DNA from: Rhodomicrobium lacus
GTDB lineage: Bacteria; Pseudomonadota; Alphaproteobacteria; Rhizobiales; Rhodomicrobiaceae
Assembly (NCBI RefSeq): GCF_003992725.1
Contig: NZ_RZNF01000002.1
Coordinates: forward strand, 496,001 to 560,000
DNA: 64,000 nucleotides
Direction of reading: 5' to 3'
The position numbers and the translations under genes were made by a program. How positions within the stretch are numbered: the first letter of the stretch is position 1; each line of letters starts with the position of its first letter. Positions 44,985-54,162 of this stretch are shown here, piece by piece. Under the pieces are notes generated by a model. That model saw only the letters and a list, made by a program, of their open reading frames with translations, did not search any database and was not told the DNA's origin.

Positions 44985-46136
44985 ATGATCGATCTGCCGC
45001 CCGTCATCACCTCCGTCAAGGATCTCAAGACGCTTTGCGATGTGCTTTCCCGACAGCCCTTCGTGACCGTCGACACCGAGTTCATGCGGCAGACGACCTA
45101 CCGCCCGAAGCTCTGCCTCATCCAGATGGCCGCGCCCGGCATCGAAGCCGTCGTCGATCCGCTGCCGAACCTCGACCTGTCGCCGTTTTACGCGCTGATG
45201 GCAAACACCTCCGTCGTGAAAGTCTTTCACGCCGCCCGCCAGGACATCGAAATCGTGTGGCAGGAAGCGTCCGTGATACCGACGCCGCTGTTCGACACGC
45301 AGATCGCGGCGATGGCGCTCGGCCATGGCGAGGCGATTTCCTACGGCGCCCTCGTCAAGAAGCTGCTCAAGAAGAACCACGACAAGACCTATCAGGCCAT
45401 CGACTGGTGCCAGCGCCCGCTCGGGCCGAAGCAGCTCGAATATGCGCTCGGCGATGTCACCTATCTGCGCGACGTCTATGCCAAGCTGAAGCAGCGGCTC
45501 GAACAGACCGGCCGTGAGCCGTGGCTTGAGGAAGAAGTCGCCGTCCTCACCGATCCAAAGACCTACGCCTTCGATCCGGCCGACGCTTGGAAGCGCCTGA
45601 AGCTTGGCGGCAAGTCGCGCACGGCGCGCGCCATCATCATGGAGCTTGCGGCCTGGCGCGAGCGCGCCGCGCAGGACGAGAACGTGCCGCGCGGGCGGGT
45701 GCTGAAGGACGAAGCCATTTACGAGGTGGCGAAACACGCGCCGCGCACGCTCGAAACCCTGTCGCGGCTGCGCTCCGTGCGCGACAGCGTGAGGTCGCGG
45801 GGCGATGCGATTTTGCGCGCTGTCGAGGCGGCGCTGGCCCGCGATCCGGGGGATGTCGTGAACGCCGCCGCGCATGTCGATCTTTCGGCCACGGCGTCCG
45901 CCACGGTCGAGCTTCTGCGCGTGCTGCTCAAGGCCGTGTCCGCCGAACTCGACATCGCGCCGAAGCTTCTCGCCAGCGCCGAGGATCTCGAAAAGCTCGC
46001 GCAATATGACGAGCCGGACGTGCCCGCGCTGAAGGGCTGGCGCCGTCCGCTGTTCGGCGACAAGGCGCTGGCGCTGAAGGAAGGCCGCCTTGCGCTCGGC
46101 ATCAGGAAGAACGAGGTCGCGGTGTTTCCGCTGTAG
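44985..46136 (+). CDS. rnd: Ribonuclease D
   Basis: A 383-residue 3'-5' exonuclease involved in tRNA and small-RNA trimming. The DEDDy catalytic motifs are visible: VTVDTEFMRQTTYRPKLCLI (D, E), KVFHAARQDIEIVW (D), and LEYALGDVTYLRDVY (D, Y). A first HRDC domain follows at about residues 210-290 (ARAIIMELAAWRERAAQDEN). The gene is divergent from aspS across about 200 bases. Confidence 0.94.
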   Translation: MIDLPPVITSVKDLKTLCDVLSRQPFVTVDTEFMRQTTYRPKLCLIQMAAPGIEAVVDPLPNLDLSPFYALMANTSVVKVFHAARQDIEIVWQEASVIPTPLFDTQIAAMALGHGEAISYGALVKKLLKKNHDKTYQAIDWCQRPLGPKQLEYALGDVTYLRDVYAKLKQRLEQTGREPWLEEEVAVLTDPKTYAFDPADAWKRLKLGGKSRTARAIIMELAAWRERAAQDENVPRGRVLKDEAIYEVAKHAPRTLETLSRLRSVRDSVRSRGDAILRAVEAALARDPGDVVNAAAHVDLSATASATVELLRVLLKAVSAELDIAPKLLASAEDLEKLAQYDEPDVPALKGWRRPLFGDKALALKEGRLALGIRKNEVAVFPL

Positions 46137-46176
46137 TGTCTGCGGATCACCGCCTTCTCTCAAACTAAGCCAACTT

Positions 46177-47127
46177 TTAGGCCGAAACTTCCTCTCTTCG
46201 CGGCGCGGCGCCAGGGACTTGGGCTGCGCCGATTATGGCTTCGCGAACTTGTCCCGCAATGTCGGCAAGGCCGCTCGGGGAATGAGGGAGAAGGATCGTG
46301 TTCGTTTCCGAGGCAGCACCGATTTCCTTTAGCGTATCGAAATACTGCGTCATGAGCACCAGCGTCATCACGTCCTGCGTAGTGGCACCGGGCACGCTAT
46401 CCCGAAAGTCGTTCACCGACTCGCGCAAGCCGTCGACAATGGCCCGGCGCTGATCGGCTATACCCTTGCCCTGAAGCGCCTTGCTCTGCGCCTCGGCCTC
46501 TGCCGCCTTCACCCGTAGAATGCGCTCAGCCTCGCCTTTCTCCGACGCGGCGACCCGCAAGCGCTGCGCCGCGTTGATCTCGTTCATCGCAGCTTTCACC
46601 TTTGCGTCGGGTTCTATGTCGGTGACCAGAGCCTTCACAATATCATAACCGAACGCATTCATCGTAATCGAAAGCTCGGACTCGACGGCGTCGGCGATTT
46701 CATCCTTTTTCTCGAAGACGTCGTCCAGCTTCATGCGCGGCACACGCGCTCGAACGACGTCATAGACATAAGATGTGATCTGCGCATCCGAGTCTCTTAG
46801 CTTATAAAATGCCTCATAGACCTTGTCTTGCCTGACAAGATACTGAACAGAAACAGTAAGATGAACGAAGACGTTGTCTTCTGTCTTGGTTTCCACCGAG
46901 ACTTCAAGCTGATCGACCCTCAAGCTGACATGGCCGGACACGCGCTCGATCAGTGGAATTTTTGCGTTGAGGCCCGGGTGGGCAACGCGGACAAATCGGC
47001 CAAAGCGTTGCACCACGCCAGCGGATTGCTGTTTGACGACGAAGAACGCGTCGAAGACAAGCCAGCCGGTTATCACAGCAAGGATAACCCATAAATAGCG
47101 ATCGTACGAAAACGGCAAAATATCCAT
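46177..47127 (-). CDS. SPFH/band-7 domain membrane protein (stomatin/HflC-like)
   Basis: A 316-residue protein from ATG 47127 (MDILPFSYDRYLWVILAVIT); the frame extends eight codons upstream. One N-terminal membrane span is followed by the SPFH domain (SAGVVQRFGRFVRVAHPGLN, then VSLRVDQLEVSVETKTEDNV) and a helical oligomerisation region (AAMNEINAAQRLRVAASEKG; AEAEAQSKALQG). It resembles bacterial stomatins, which form membrane rings or scaffolds that affect proteases. No NfeD partner lies next to it in the window. Confidence 0.88.
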   Translation of the reverse strand: MDILPFSYDRYLWVILAVITGWLVFDAFFVVKQQSAGVVQRFGRFVRVAHPGLNAKIPLIERVSGHVSLRVDQLEVSVETKTEDNVFVHLTVSVQYLVRQDKVYEAFYKLRDSDAQITSYVYDVVRARVPRMKLDDVFEKKDEIADAVESELSITMNAFGYDIVKALVTDIEPDAKVKAAMNEINAAQRLRVAASEKGEAERILRVKAAEAEAQSKALQGKGIADQRRAIVDGLRESVNDFRDSVPGATTQDVMTLVLMTQYFDTLKEIGAASETNTILLPHSPSGLADIAGQVREAIIGAAQVPGAAPRREEVSA

Positions 47128-47350
47128 AATTGCCCCGTTTAATGGATGCACACCCCCGCAGCCAACTGGCTATCAAGGCGACGCGGCATAAGCACGGCTC
47201 AAACAAGGCGAAAAGGCAAAAGGGACGTTGAAGGGAGCGGCTTGCCCGACTTTCGCCGCTCCGCTATACACCGCCCTGTAAGATTCGCACCGTCGGCACT
47301 ACATCCGACGAACGCCAACATCCCGACCAACCCGAAACAAGAGCGAGCAC

Positions 47351-47773
47351 ATGGCCGTCGAGCGCACCCTTTCCATTCTGAAACCCGATGCCACCGAGCG
47401 TAACCTCACCGGCAAGATCAACGCCGTCATCGAGGGCGCGGGCCTTCGCATCATCGCGCAGAAGCGCGTCAAGTGGGATGCGGGCGACGCGGCGGCCTTC
47501 TATGCCGTGCACAAGGCCCGCCCCTTCTACAACGACCTCGTGACCTACATGACGTCCGGCCCGATCGTGGTGCAGGTGCTCGAAGGCGAGAACGCGGTGG
47601 CGAAGTATCGCGAGATCATGGGCGCGACGAACCCCGAGAACGCCGCCGAAGGCACGATCCGCAAGCTGTTCGCCGAGAATATCGAGCGCAACTCCGTGCA
47701 TGGCTCGGACAGCGCTGACAACGCCGCGCAGGAAATCGGCCTCGTCTTCCAGGAAAGCGAGATCGTCGGCTGA
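47351..47773 (+). CDS. ndk: Nucleoside diphosphate kinase
   Basis: A 140-residue NDK, the usual length. It transfers the gamma phosphate between nucleoside triphosphates through a phospho-His. The start [20 protein letters not shown] and the active-site segment ([20 protein letters not shown], His of the N-x-x-H-x-S-D motif) are conserved. It stands alone and is closed by a textbook terminator. Confidence 0.97.
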   Translation: MAVERTLSILKPDATERNLTGKINAVIEGAGLRIIAQKRVKWDAGDAAAFYAVHKARPFYNDLVTYMTSGPIVVQVLEGENAVAKYREIMGATNPENAAEGTIRKLFAENIERNSVHGSDSADNAAQEIGLVFQESEIVG

Positions 47774-47801
47774 ACCGCCGCGAGGCATGGCAGACGCGTC
47801 G

Positions 47802-47829
47802 AAGGCCGGGCATGTCCCGGCCTTTTTTG
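47802..47829 (+). terminator. Factor-independent terminator of ndk
   Basis: AAGGCCGGG (47802-47810) and CCCGGCCTT (47816-47824) form a nine-base stem with loop CATGT, followed by TTTTG. It lies 28 bases behind the ndk stop. The arrangement is a classical intrinsic terminator. Confidence 0.9.
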
Positions 47830-47954
47830 TATTCTTCCCCGTCGCCGCCGGTAGCTCGCTTTGCACTGCGTCCTAAACGGCATTTTGAGTGTTGATCGCC
47901 AGTCTGTTTGCGAAGCCGCTGTCGGGGCGCGCTGAAAATCGGACGCGAGGGACG

Positions 47955-49202
47955 ATGTCGCGCTGGCGCAGGATTATAATCACCATCACGAGGCAACTGT
48001 GGTTTCGCGCGACACTCATCGGCGCGGCGGGCGTTCTCGCGGCACTGCTGGCGACGGTCGCGGATAAGGTCTTCCCCTGGCGTCTGCCGGTGTCGATCAA
48101 TCAGGACGCCGTCTCAAGCATCCTCACCATCATCGCATCAAGCATGCTGGCGGTGACGACCTTTTCGCTCAACGTGATGACATCGGCCTATGGCGCGGCC
48201 ACGAGCCAAGTCACACCGCGCGCGACGAAGCTCCTGATGGAGGACTCCGTCACCCAGAACACGCTCTCCACTTTTATCGGCTCTTTCCTGTTCGCCATCG
48301 TCGGGCTCGTGGTGCTGCAAACCGGAGCCTATGGCGAGCACGGGCGCAGCGTGCTTTTCGCCGTCACCATCGCAATCATCATGCTGATCGTGGTGGCACT
48401 GTTGCGCTGGATCGATCATCTCACGAGGCTCGGACGCGTGCTCGAAACAACTGAGCGCGTCGAAAGCGCTGCAAGACTGGCGCTTGAATGCCGGATCGAA
48501 GAGCCTTTTCTCGGCGGCGCGCCGTTGATGGACGAAGCTGCGATCCCCTCGGAAACGCTTGCTGTACCCGCCGATGACGTCGGTTATATTCAGCATATCG
48601 ACATGGGAGCGCTGGCCGAATGCGCCGACGAGGCAGACGCCGACATCTACGTGACCGCGCTTCCGGGCACCTTCGTCTACAGCGAAACGCCCCTCGCCCG
48701 ACTTAAACGCACCAGCGACTCTGAAAAGATCGCGGAGCGCGTTCACAAGGCGTTCACGATCCGCAGCGAGCGCAGTTACGATCAAGACCCGCGCTTCGGC
48801 CTCGCCGTGCTGAGCGAAATCGGTTCCCGCGCCCTGTCGCCCGCCATCAACGATCCAGGCACCGCCATCGATATTGTCGGCAGAACGTCCCGGCTGATGA
48901 CCCTTTGGGCGCACGGCGTCTTACGGGAAGCGGGCGAGCCGAAATATCCGCGCGTGCATGTGCCGCCAATCCGCTCCGAAGATCTTCTCGAAGACGCTTT
49001 CATGGCGCTCGGCCGCGACGGCGCTACGCACATCGAAGTGCAGTTGCGACTTCGAAAGAGCTTTCTTGCGCTGGCATCCATCGGTCCGCAGGATTTCCGC
49101 GCTGCGGCCCATCATCAGGCGGAGGATGCACTTGCACGCGCAGAACAGGGGCTCACTCTTGAAGCCGACAAGGCTAGATTGCGCGCCTGCAAGCGTCGAT
49201 AG
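47955..49202 (+). CDS. DUF2254 integral membrane protein
   Basis: A 415-residue DUF2254 protein. The chosen ATG 47955 gives MSRWRRIIITITRQLWFRAT; the upstream frame is discarded. Four membrane spans lie in the first 150 residues (IGAAGVLAALLATVADKVF, LTIIASSMLAVTTFSLNVM and two more), and the rest is cytosolic, including the family signature SRALSPAINDPGTAIDIVG. Its biochemical function is unknown. The gene converges with ileS; a hairpin lies between them. Confidence 0.85.
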   Translation: MSRWRRIIITITRQLWFRATLIGAAGVLAALLATVADKVFPWRLPVSINQDAVSSILTIIASSMLAVTTFSLNVMTSAYGAATSQVTPRATKLLMEDSVTQNTLSTFIGSFLFAIVGLVVLQTGAYGEHGRSVLFAVTIAIIMLIVVALLRWIDHLTRLGRVLETTERVESAARLALECRIEEPFLGGAPLMDEAAIPSETLAVPADDVGYIQHIDMGALAECADEADADIYVTALPGTFVYSETPLARLKRTSDSEKIAERVHKAFTIRSERSYDQDPRFGLAVLSEIGSRALSPAINDPGTAIDIVGRTSRLMTLWAHGVLREAGEPKYPRVHVPPIRSEDLLEDAFMALGRDGATHIEVQLRLRKSFLALASIGPQDFRAAAHHQAEDALARAEQGLTLEADKARLRACKRR

Positions 49203-49258
49203 GCATATCCGCGTTTGCGGCGTGTTTTAGATCACCCTGAAGAGCTACAGCAGCTTAT

Positions 49259-49280
49259 CCGCGTCCGTCGCCGGACGCGG
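49259..49280. terminator. Hairpin between convergent DUF2254 and ileS genes
   Basis: CCGCGTCCG (49259-49267) and CGGACGCGG (49272-49280) form a perfect nine-base stem with a TCGC loop, 57 bases behind the DUF2254 stop and 6 bases behind the ileS stop. It may end both transcripts. There is no T-run. Confidence 0.55.
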
Positions 49281-49286
49281 GCCGCC

Positions 49287-52200
49287 CTACCCCCGCGCGT
49301 CTAGCTCCCGCACCGCAGCCGCATCGCGTGCCGAAAGCTCGGGATAGGCCGGATCGCTGCCGACATCGTCGGTGATGCGCCATGAACGCGCGCATTTCCG
49401 CCCTTCGGCTCGCTTCGGCACCACGGCCACGCCATCAACCTCGTCGAGCGTAAACGCGCCCGCGGGCGCGTTGCCTGACTTGATCGCAAAACCGCTCGTG
49501 ATGGCGATCTCGGCCCAGTCGGCGGCCTTCGCCACCGCAGCAAGCTCCTTGTTGCCGATGTAGATGTCGGGCGCGGCTTCGAGGCTCGACCCGATGCGCT
49601 TCTCGCGCCGCTCGATCTCAAGCGCGCCCGTTATGACGCGGCGGACGGCGAAGATCTTCTCCCACTTGTCGCTGAGCGCGTCGTCGCGCCACTCCGGCGG
49701 GATGGCCGGGAAGCGGCTCAGATGCACCGAGCCGTCCGCGTCCGCGCCGTGCCGCGCAAGCCACGCCTCTTCCGCCGTGAACGGCAGGATCGGTGCGAGC
49801 CACGCGGTCAACGCCTCGAACAGCGTGTTGAGCACGGAAAGCGCCGCGCGGCGCTTCGGGCTCGAATATGCCTCGCAATAAAGCGTGTCCTTGCGGATGT
49901 CGAAATAGATCGCGCTGAGGTCGTTCGAGCAGAACTCCGCGAGCAGTCGATAGGCTTTCCGGAAATCGTAGGCGTTGTAGGCCGCGCGAAGCTCGGCGTC
50001 GATCTCGGCGACGCGATTGAGGATGTAGCGCTCAAGCTCCGGCATGTCTGCCACGGCGATATCGTTCCCCGGCTCGTAATGCGCGAGGTTGCCGAGCACA
50101 TAACGCAGCGTGTTGCGCAGCTTGCGATAGGCATCGACCGCCGATTGAATGATCTGCGGCCCAATGCGCAGATCTTCCGTATAATCCGAGGACAGCGCCC
50201 ACAGGCGCAGGATATCCGCGCCCGACTGCTTGATGACGTCCTGCGGCGCGACCGTATTACCGAGCGACTTCGACATCTTGCGGCCCTGCTCGTCATTGAC
50301 GAAGCCGTGCGTCAGCACTGTGTCGAAGGGCGCGCGCCCGCGCGTGCCGCAGCCCTCCAGCAGCGACGACTGGAACCAGCCGCGATGCTGGTCCGAGCCT
50401 TCGAGATAGAGGTCGGCGGGCCATTTCAGATCGGGGCGCTTTTCGAGCACGAAGGCGTGCGTGGAGCCACTGTCGAACCACACGTCGAGGATGTCGCGCA
50501 CCTGCTCCCACTCGTCCGGGTTGGCGACGAGGCCGTCGAGGAAGCGCGTCGCCGCGCCATCCGCGAACCACGCATCCGCGCCCTCGGCCGTAAACGCCTT
50601 CACGATGCGTTTCTGAAGCTCGGCCGCGCCGTTGAAGCCCGCGTTCGGGATGACCTCGCCCGTCTCCCTGTGCACGAAAACGGTGATCGGCACGCCCCAG
50701 GCTCGCTGGCGCGAGATGACCCAGTCGGGGCGGTCCGCGACCATGCCGCCGATGCGGTTGCGTCCCTGCGGCGGCACGAAGCGCGTGTCGTCGATGGCGG
50801 CGAGCGCCAACGCGCGCAAGGTCGCGTCCTGTCCGGCGGCGACTTCGCCCGGCACCGACACCGGCTTGTCCATCGCGATGAACCACTGCGGCGTGTTGCG
50901 GAAGATGACCGGCGCTTTCGACCGCCATGAATGCGGGTAGTCGTGCTTGTGGCGCGGGTTCATGGACGCGAGCGCGCCGGCCGTCTTCAGCGCTTCGACA
51001 ACGGCGGCGTTGGCGTAGCGCGTATCGTCGAGCTTGCCGAAGCTGCCCTTGTCGTCCACCACGCGTTTCGGCTCCGCGCCGCCGAACAGGCCGACATGCG
51101 CGCGATAGTAGCCGTCGGGGCCGACCGTGTCGGGAACCGTGGTGTCGATGCCCGCGGCAGCGATCTCGCGGCCCTTCGCCATCCAGATTTCAAAGTCGTC
51201 CGCGCCGTGGCCGGGTGCGGTGTGCACGAAGCCCGTGCCCGCGTCCTCGGTGACATGATCGCCTTCGAGCAGCGGCACCTTGAAGCCGTAGCCCTCGCTC
51301 GCGTGGAACGGATGCGCGGCGACGAGGCCAGCCGGATCGACGTCATCGACAAGCGTCCATTCGTCAACACGCGCGGCCTTGAAGAAATTCTCGGCGAGCG
51401 ACTTCGCGAGGATGAAGCGTTCGCCAACCTTCGTCCAGTTGTCCTCCGGCGCGGCAGTCACCTCGTAGAGGCCGTAGCCGATCCGGCGCGAATAGGAGAT
51501 CGCGCGGTTGGCCGGGATGGTCCACGGGGTCGTCGTCCAGATGACGATGGACGCGCCGTCGATCTCCCCCTTACCAAGGGAGTGCGCCACCGGGAACTTC
51601 ACATAGATCGCGGGGCTTGCGTGTTCGTGATACTCGACCTCGGCCTCGGCGAGCGCGGTCCGCTCCACCACCGACCACATCACCGGCTTCGAGCCGCGAT
51701 AAAGTAGCCCGTTCATCGCGAATTTCATCACTTCGCCCGCGATGACCGCCTCGGCCCCGAAGGCCATGGTCGAGTAATGATTCGGCCAGTCGCCCTCGAC
51801 GCCGAGCCGCTTGAACTCGGCCATCTGCACGCCGATCCACTTCTGCGCGAACTCGCGGCACTGGCGGCGGAACGAATTGACGGGCACCTCGTCCTTGTTC
51901 TTGCCTTTCGCGCGGTACTGCTCTTCCACCTTCCATTCGATGGGAAGGCCGTGGCAGTCCCAGCCCGGCACATAATTCGCGTCCTTGCCCTGCATCTGCT
52001 GCGAGCGGACGATGGCGTCCTTCAGGATCTTGTTGAGGCCGGTGCCGATGTGGATGTTGCCGTTCGCGTAGGGCGGGCCGTCATGCAGCACGAATTTCTC
52101 GCGGCCCGCCGATTCGTCGCGCAGGCGCTTGTAGAGGCCCATTTTCTCCCAGCGGTCGAGAAGCTTCGGTTCGAGATTCGGCAACCCCGCCTTCATGCCG

Positions 52201-52340
52201 AAATCGGTCTTCGGCAGGAACAGCGTCTTCGACCAGTCGCGCCCGCCCTCGGTCGCATCTGCGTTCTTCGCCTTAGGGGCAGCGTCTTCCTTCGCCGGGC
52301 CGTTCTTGGTCGGCCGGGCGGCCTCGTCTTTCTTCGTCAT
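49287..52340 (-). CDS. ileS: Isoleucyl-tRNA synthetase
   Basis: A 1017-residue class Ia synthetase with start ATG 52340. The HIGH-type motif lies in GPPYANGNIHIGTGLNKILK and the KMSKS motif in DEQGRKMSKSLGNTV. The editing domain (CP1) and a long anticodon-binding C-terminal part (ADWAEIAITSGFAI and RKCARSWRITDDVG) are present. The N-terminal 35 residues are Lys/Ala-rich and precede the conserved DWSKTLFLPKTDFGM start, so the protein is slightly longer than typical. It charges tRNA-Ile. Confidence 0.97.
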   Translation of the reverse strand: MTKKDEAARPTKNGPAKEDAAPKAKNADATEGGRDWSKTLFLPKTDFGMKAGLPNLEPKLLDRWEKMGLYKRLRDESAGREKFVLHDGPPYANGNIHIGTGLNKILKDAIVRSQQMQGKDANYVPGWDCHGLPIEWKVEEQYRAKGKNKDEVPVNSFRRQCREFAQKWIGVQMAEFKRLGVEGDWPNHYSTMAFGAEAVIAGEVMKFAMNGLLYRGSKPVMWSVVERTALAEAEVEYHEHASPAIYVKFPVAHSLGKGEIDGASIVIWTTTPWTIPANRAISYSRRIGYGLYEVTAAPEDNWTKVGERFILAKSLAENFFKAARVDEWTLVDDVDPAGLVAAHPFHASEGYGFKVPLLEGDHVTEDAGTGFVHTAPGHGADDFEIWMAKGREIAAAGIDTTVPDTVGPDGYYRAHVGLFGGAEPKRVVDDKGSFGKLDDTRYANAAVVEALKTAGALASMNPRHKHDYPHSWRSKAPVIFRNTPQWFIAMDKPVSVPGEVAAGQDATLRALALAAIDDTRFVPPQGRNRIGGMVADRPDWVISRQRAWGVPITVFVHRETGEVIPNAGFNGAAELQKRIVKAFTAEGADAWFADGAATRFLDGLVANPDEWEQVRDILDVWFDSGSTHAFVLEKRPDLKWPADLYLEGSDQHRGWFQSSLLEGCGTRGRAPFDTVLTHGFVNDEQGRKMSKSLGNTVAPQDVIKQSGADILRLWALSSDYTEDLRIGPQIIQSAVDAYRKLRNTLRYVLGNLAHYEPGNDIAVADMPELERYILNRVAEIDAELRAAYNAYDFRKAYRLLAEFCSNDLSAIYFDIRKDTLYCEAYSSPKRRAALSVLNTLFEALTAWLAPILPFTAEEAWLARHGADADGSVHLSRFPAIPPEWRDDALSDKWEKIFAVRRVITGALEIERREKRIGSSLEAAPDIYIGNKELAAVAKAADWAEIAITSGFAIKSGNAPAGAFTLDEVDGVAVVPKRAEGRKCARSWRITDDVGSDPAYPELSARDAAAVRELDARG

Positions 52341-52548
52341 CGAATAGCCTAACGCGGCGCGTGCGCCGCAGGTCATAGGAAAATTGCCCTAGCATTAGAG
52401 CGAACGCAAAAGCGCGGCAAGAAGGTTGATGCGCCTATGCGGAAGCGCAATTTCGAGAGCGAAGCGCGAAAAGTTTGAAGCCGCCCTTCCACGGTGAACG
52501 GGATGCGCCCCTCAGGAACGAAGGGCGGCCAGCGCCGCCCTCCTCCCA

Positions 52549-54021
52549 TCAATAAAGCTGTTTGCGGACGGCCTCGCTCGTCGGATCGCCGGGAACCTCG
52601 GGCGGCGCGGGCTGCTCGTCCGGCACCGGCGGCGGAACGTTCGCGACTTCGGCGCTTGCCGCTTCGCCCGCTGTCGCCTTCGGTTCGGCCGGTTCGCCCT
52701 CATGCGCGGGCTTCGTCTGTTCGGGGCGCACATCGCCCTTCGGGCGTTCGAGGATCGCGCAGACGCCCATGCCGCCCGCCGTGCAGATGGAAATCAGCCC
52801 GCGCCCACCGCCGTTCTCTTCGAGGATTTTCGCGAGCTGGGCGATGATGCGCGCGCCCGTCGCCGCAAAGGGATGACCGTAGGCGAGGCTCGATCCCTTG
52901 ACGTTCAGCTTCGCGCGGTCGATGGAGCCGAGCGGCTTGTCCTTGCCGAGCATCGTCTTGCAATAATCGGCATCTTCCCAGGCCTTCAGCGTGCACAGCA
53001 CCTGCGCGGCGAATGCCTCGTGGATCTCGTAGAAGTCGAAGTCCTGAAGCGTGAGGCCAGCGCGGTCGAGCATCTTCGACACGGCGACGGTCGGTGCCAT
53101 GAGGAGACCCTTCCCGGCGTCCACGAAGTCGATGGCCCAGTGCTGGCCGAAGGTGAGGTAGGCTTGCGGCGTGAGCCCATGCGCCTTTGCCCAATCTTCG
53201 GAGGCCAGCAGCACGGCGGACGCGCCATCCGTCAGCGGCGTGGAATTCGCCGCGGTGAGCGTGCCGTTCTCCTTGTCGAAGGCGGGCTTCAGCGTGGCGA
53301 GCTTTTCGAGGCTGATGTCGGGGCGCAGATTGTTGTCGCGGTAGACGCCCGCCGTCGGCACGATCAGATCGTCGAGGAAGGACGCGTCGTAGGCCGCCGC
53401 GGCGTTCCTGTGGCTCTCATAGGCGAGCTTGTCCTGCTCCTCGCGCGGGATCTGCCATTCCTTCGCCATGAGTTCGCAATGCTGGCCCATGGAAAGGCCG
53501 GTGCGCGGCTCCGCCACCGCAGGCGGGCTGACGGAGATGTCGCCCAGCGAAAAGCCGGAGAGAAGCGACGTCGCCTTGCCCTTGACCGTTTTTTCGCTCG
53601 ATACCTTGGCGAGCCGCTTCGCAAGCGCGCGCTTCAGCTCGATGGGTGGGTCGGAAACCGTGTCCGTGCCGCAAGCGATCGCGCTGTCGATGGCGCCGAT
53701 GGCGATCTTTGCCGCCGATCCGAGCGCCGCCTGCAGGCTCGTCCCGCAAGCCTGGCTCAGCGTGATGCCGGGCGTGTCCTCGGAAAGCTTCGTGCCGATG
53801 ACGGCTTCGCGCGTAAGGTTGAAGTCGCGGGCGTGCGTGACGACCGCGCCGCCCACCACCTCGTCGATATGCTCGCCCTGAAGATGGTACTTCTCGACGA
53901 GTCCGTTCAGCGCCGCCGTGAGAAGGTCGAGGTTGGTCAGATCGTCATAGCCCGTATTGCCCCGACAGAAGGGCGTGCGGACGCCGCCGATCACGGCCAC
54001 CTTGCGTAATGTCTCACCCAT
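52549..54021 (-). CDS. fadI: Acetyl-CoA C-acyltransferase (FadI-type thiolase) with a Pro/Glu-rich tail
   Basis: A 490-residue thiolase from ATG 54021 (MGETLRKVAVIGGVRTPFCR). The nucleophilic Cys is C92 (LSQACGTSLQAALG). The later motifs are FYEIHEAFAAQVLCTLK and GSSLAYGHPFAATGARI (catalytic His), with the second Cys in SICTAGGMGVC. It releases acetyl-CoA in fatty-acid oxidation. After about residue 425 comes a tail rich in Pro, Glu and Ala (RPKGDVRPEQTKPAHEG... PAPPEVPGD) that thiolases normally lack. It follows fadJ in the same direction. Confidence 0.92.
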   Translation of the reverse strand: MGETLRKVAVIGGVRTPFCRGNTGYDDLTNLDLLTAALNGLVEKYHLQGEHIDEVVGGAVVTHARDFNLTREAVIGTKLSEDTPGITLSQACGTSLQAALGSAAKIAIGAIDSAIACGTDTVSDPPIELKRALAKRLAKVSSEKTVKGKATSLLSGFSLGDISVSPPAVAEPRTGLSMGQHCELMAKEWQIPREEQDKLAYESHRNAAAAYDASFLDDLIVPTAGVYRDNNLRPDISLEKLATLKPAFDKENGTLTAANSTPLTDGASAVLLASEDWAKAHGLTPQAYLTFGQHWAIDFVDAGKGLLMAPTVAVSKMLDRAGLTLQDFDFYEIHEAFAAQVLCTLKAWEDADYCKTMLGKDKPLGSIDRAKLNVKGSSLAYGHPFAATGARIIAQLAKILEENGGGRGLISICTAGGMGVCAILERPKGDVRPEQTKPAHEGEPAEPKATAGEAASAEVANVPPPVPDEQPAPPEVPGDPTSEAVRKQLY

Positions 54022-54083
54022 GGAACTCTCCCCGCACATCTGTTGTGGTCAGGGCGCGACCGCGCCCGAAAGCTTCGCCATCT

Positions 54084-54156
54084 AGTGGTCCGACTCCGAC
54101 ATTTGCATCCGTTTGCAGCACGCTTGCGAGCAAATGTCGGAATCGAAAGGACCACT
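54084..54156. repeat. Palindromic repeat, copy B (module 1 only)
   Basis: AGTGGTCC (54084-54091) and GGACCACT (54149-54156) are terminal inverted repeats. Inside them CCGACATTTGC (54096-54106) and GCAAATGTCGG (54130-54140) are perfect inverted copies. It resembles a small non-autonomous mobile element about 73 bases long. It lies six bases downstream of the fadJ stop, between fadJ and fadI of one apparent operon. Confidence 0.85.
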
Positions 54157-54162
54157 GGCACG

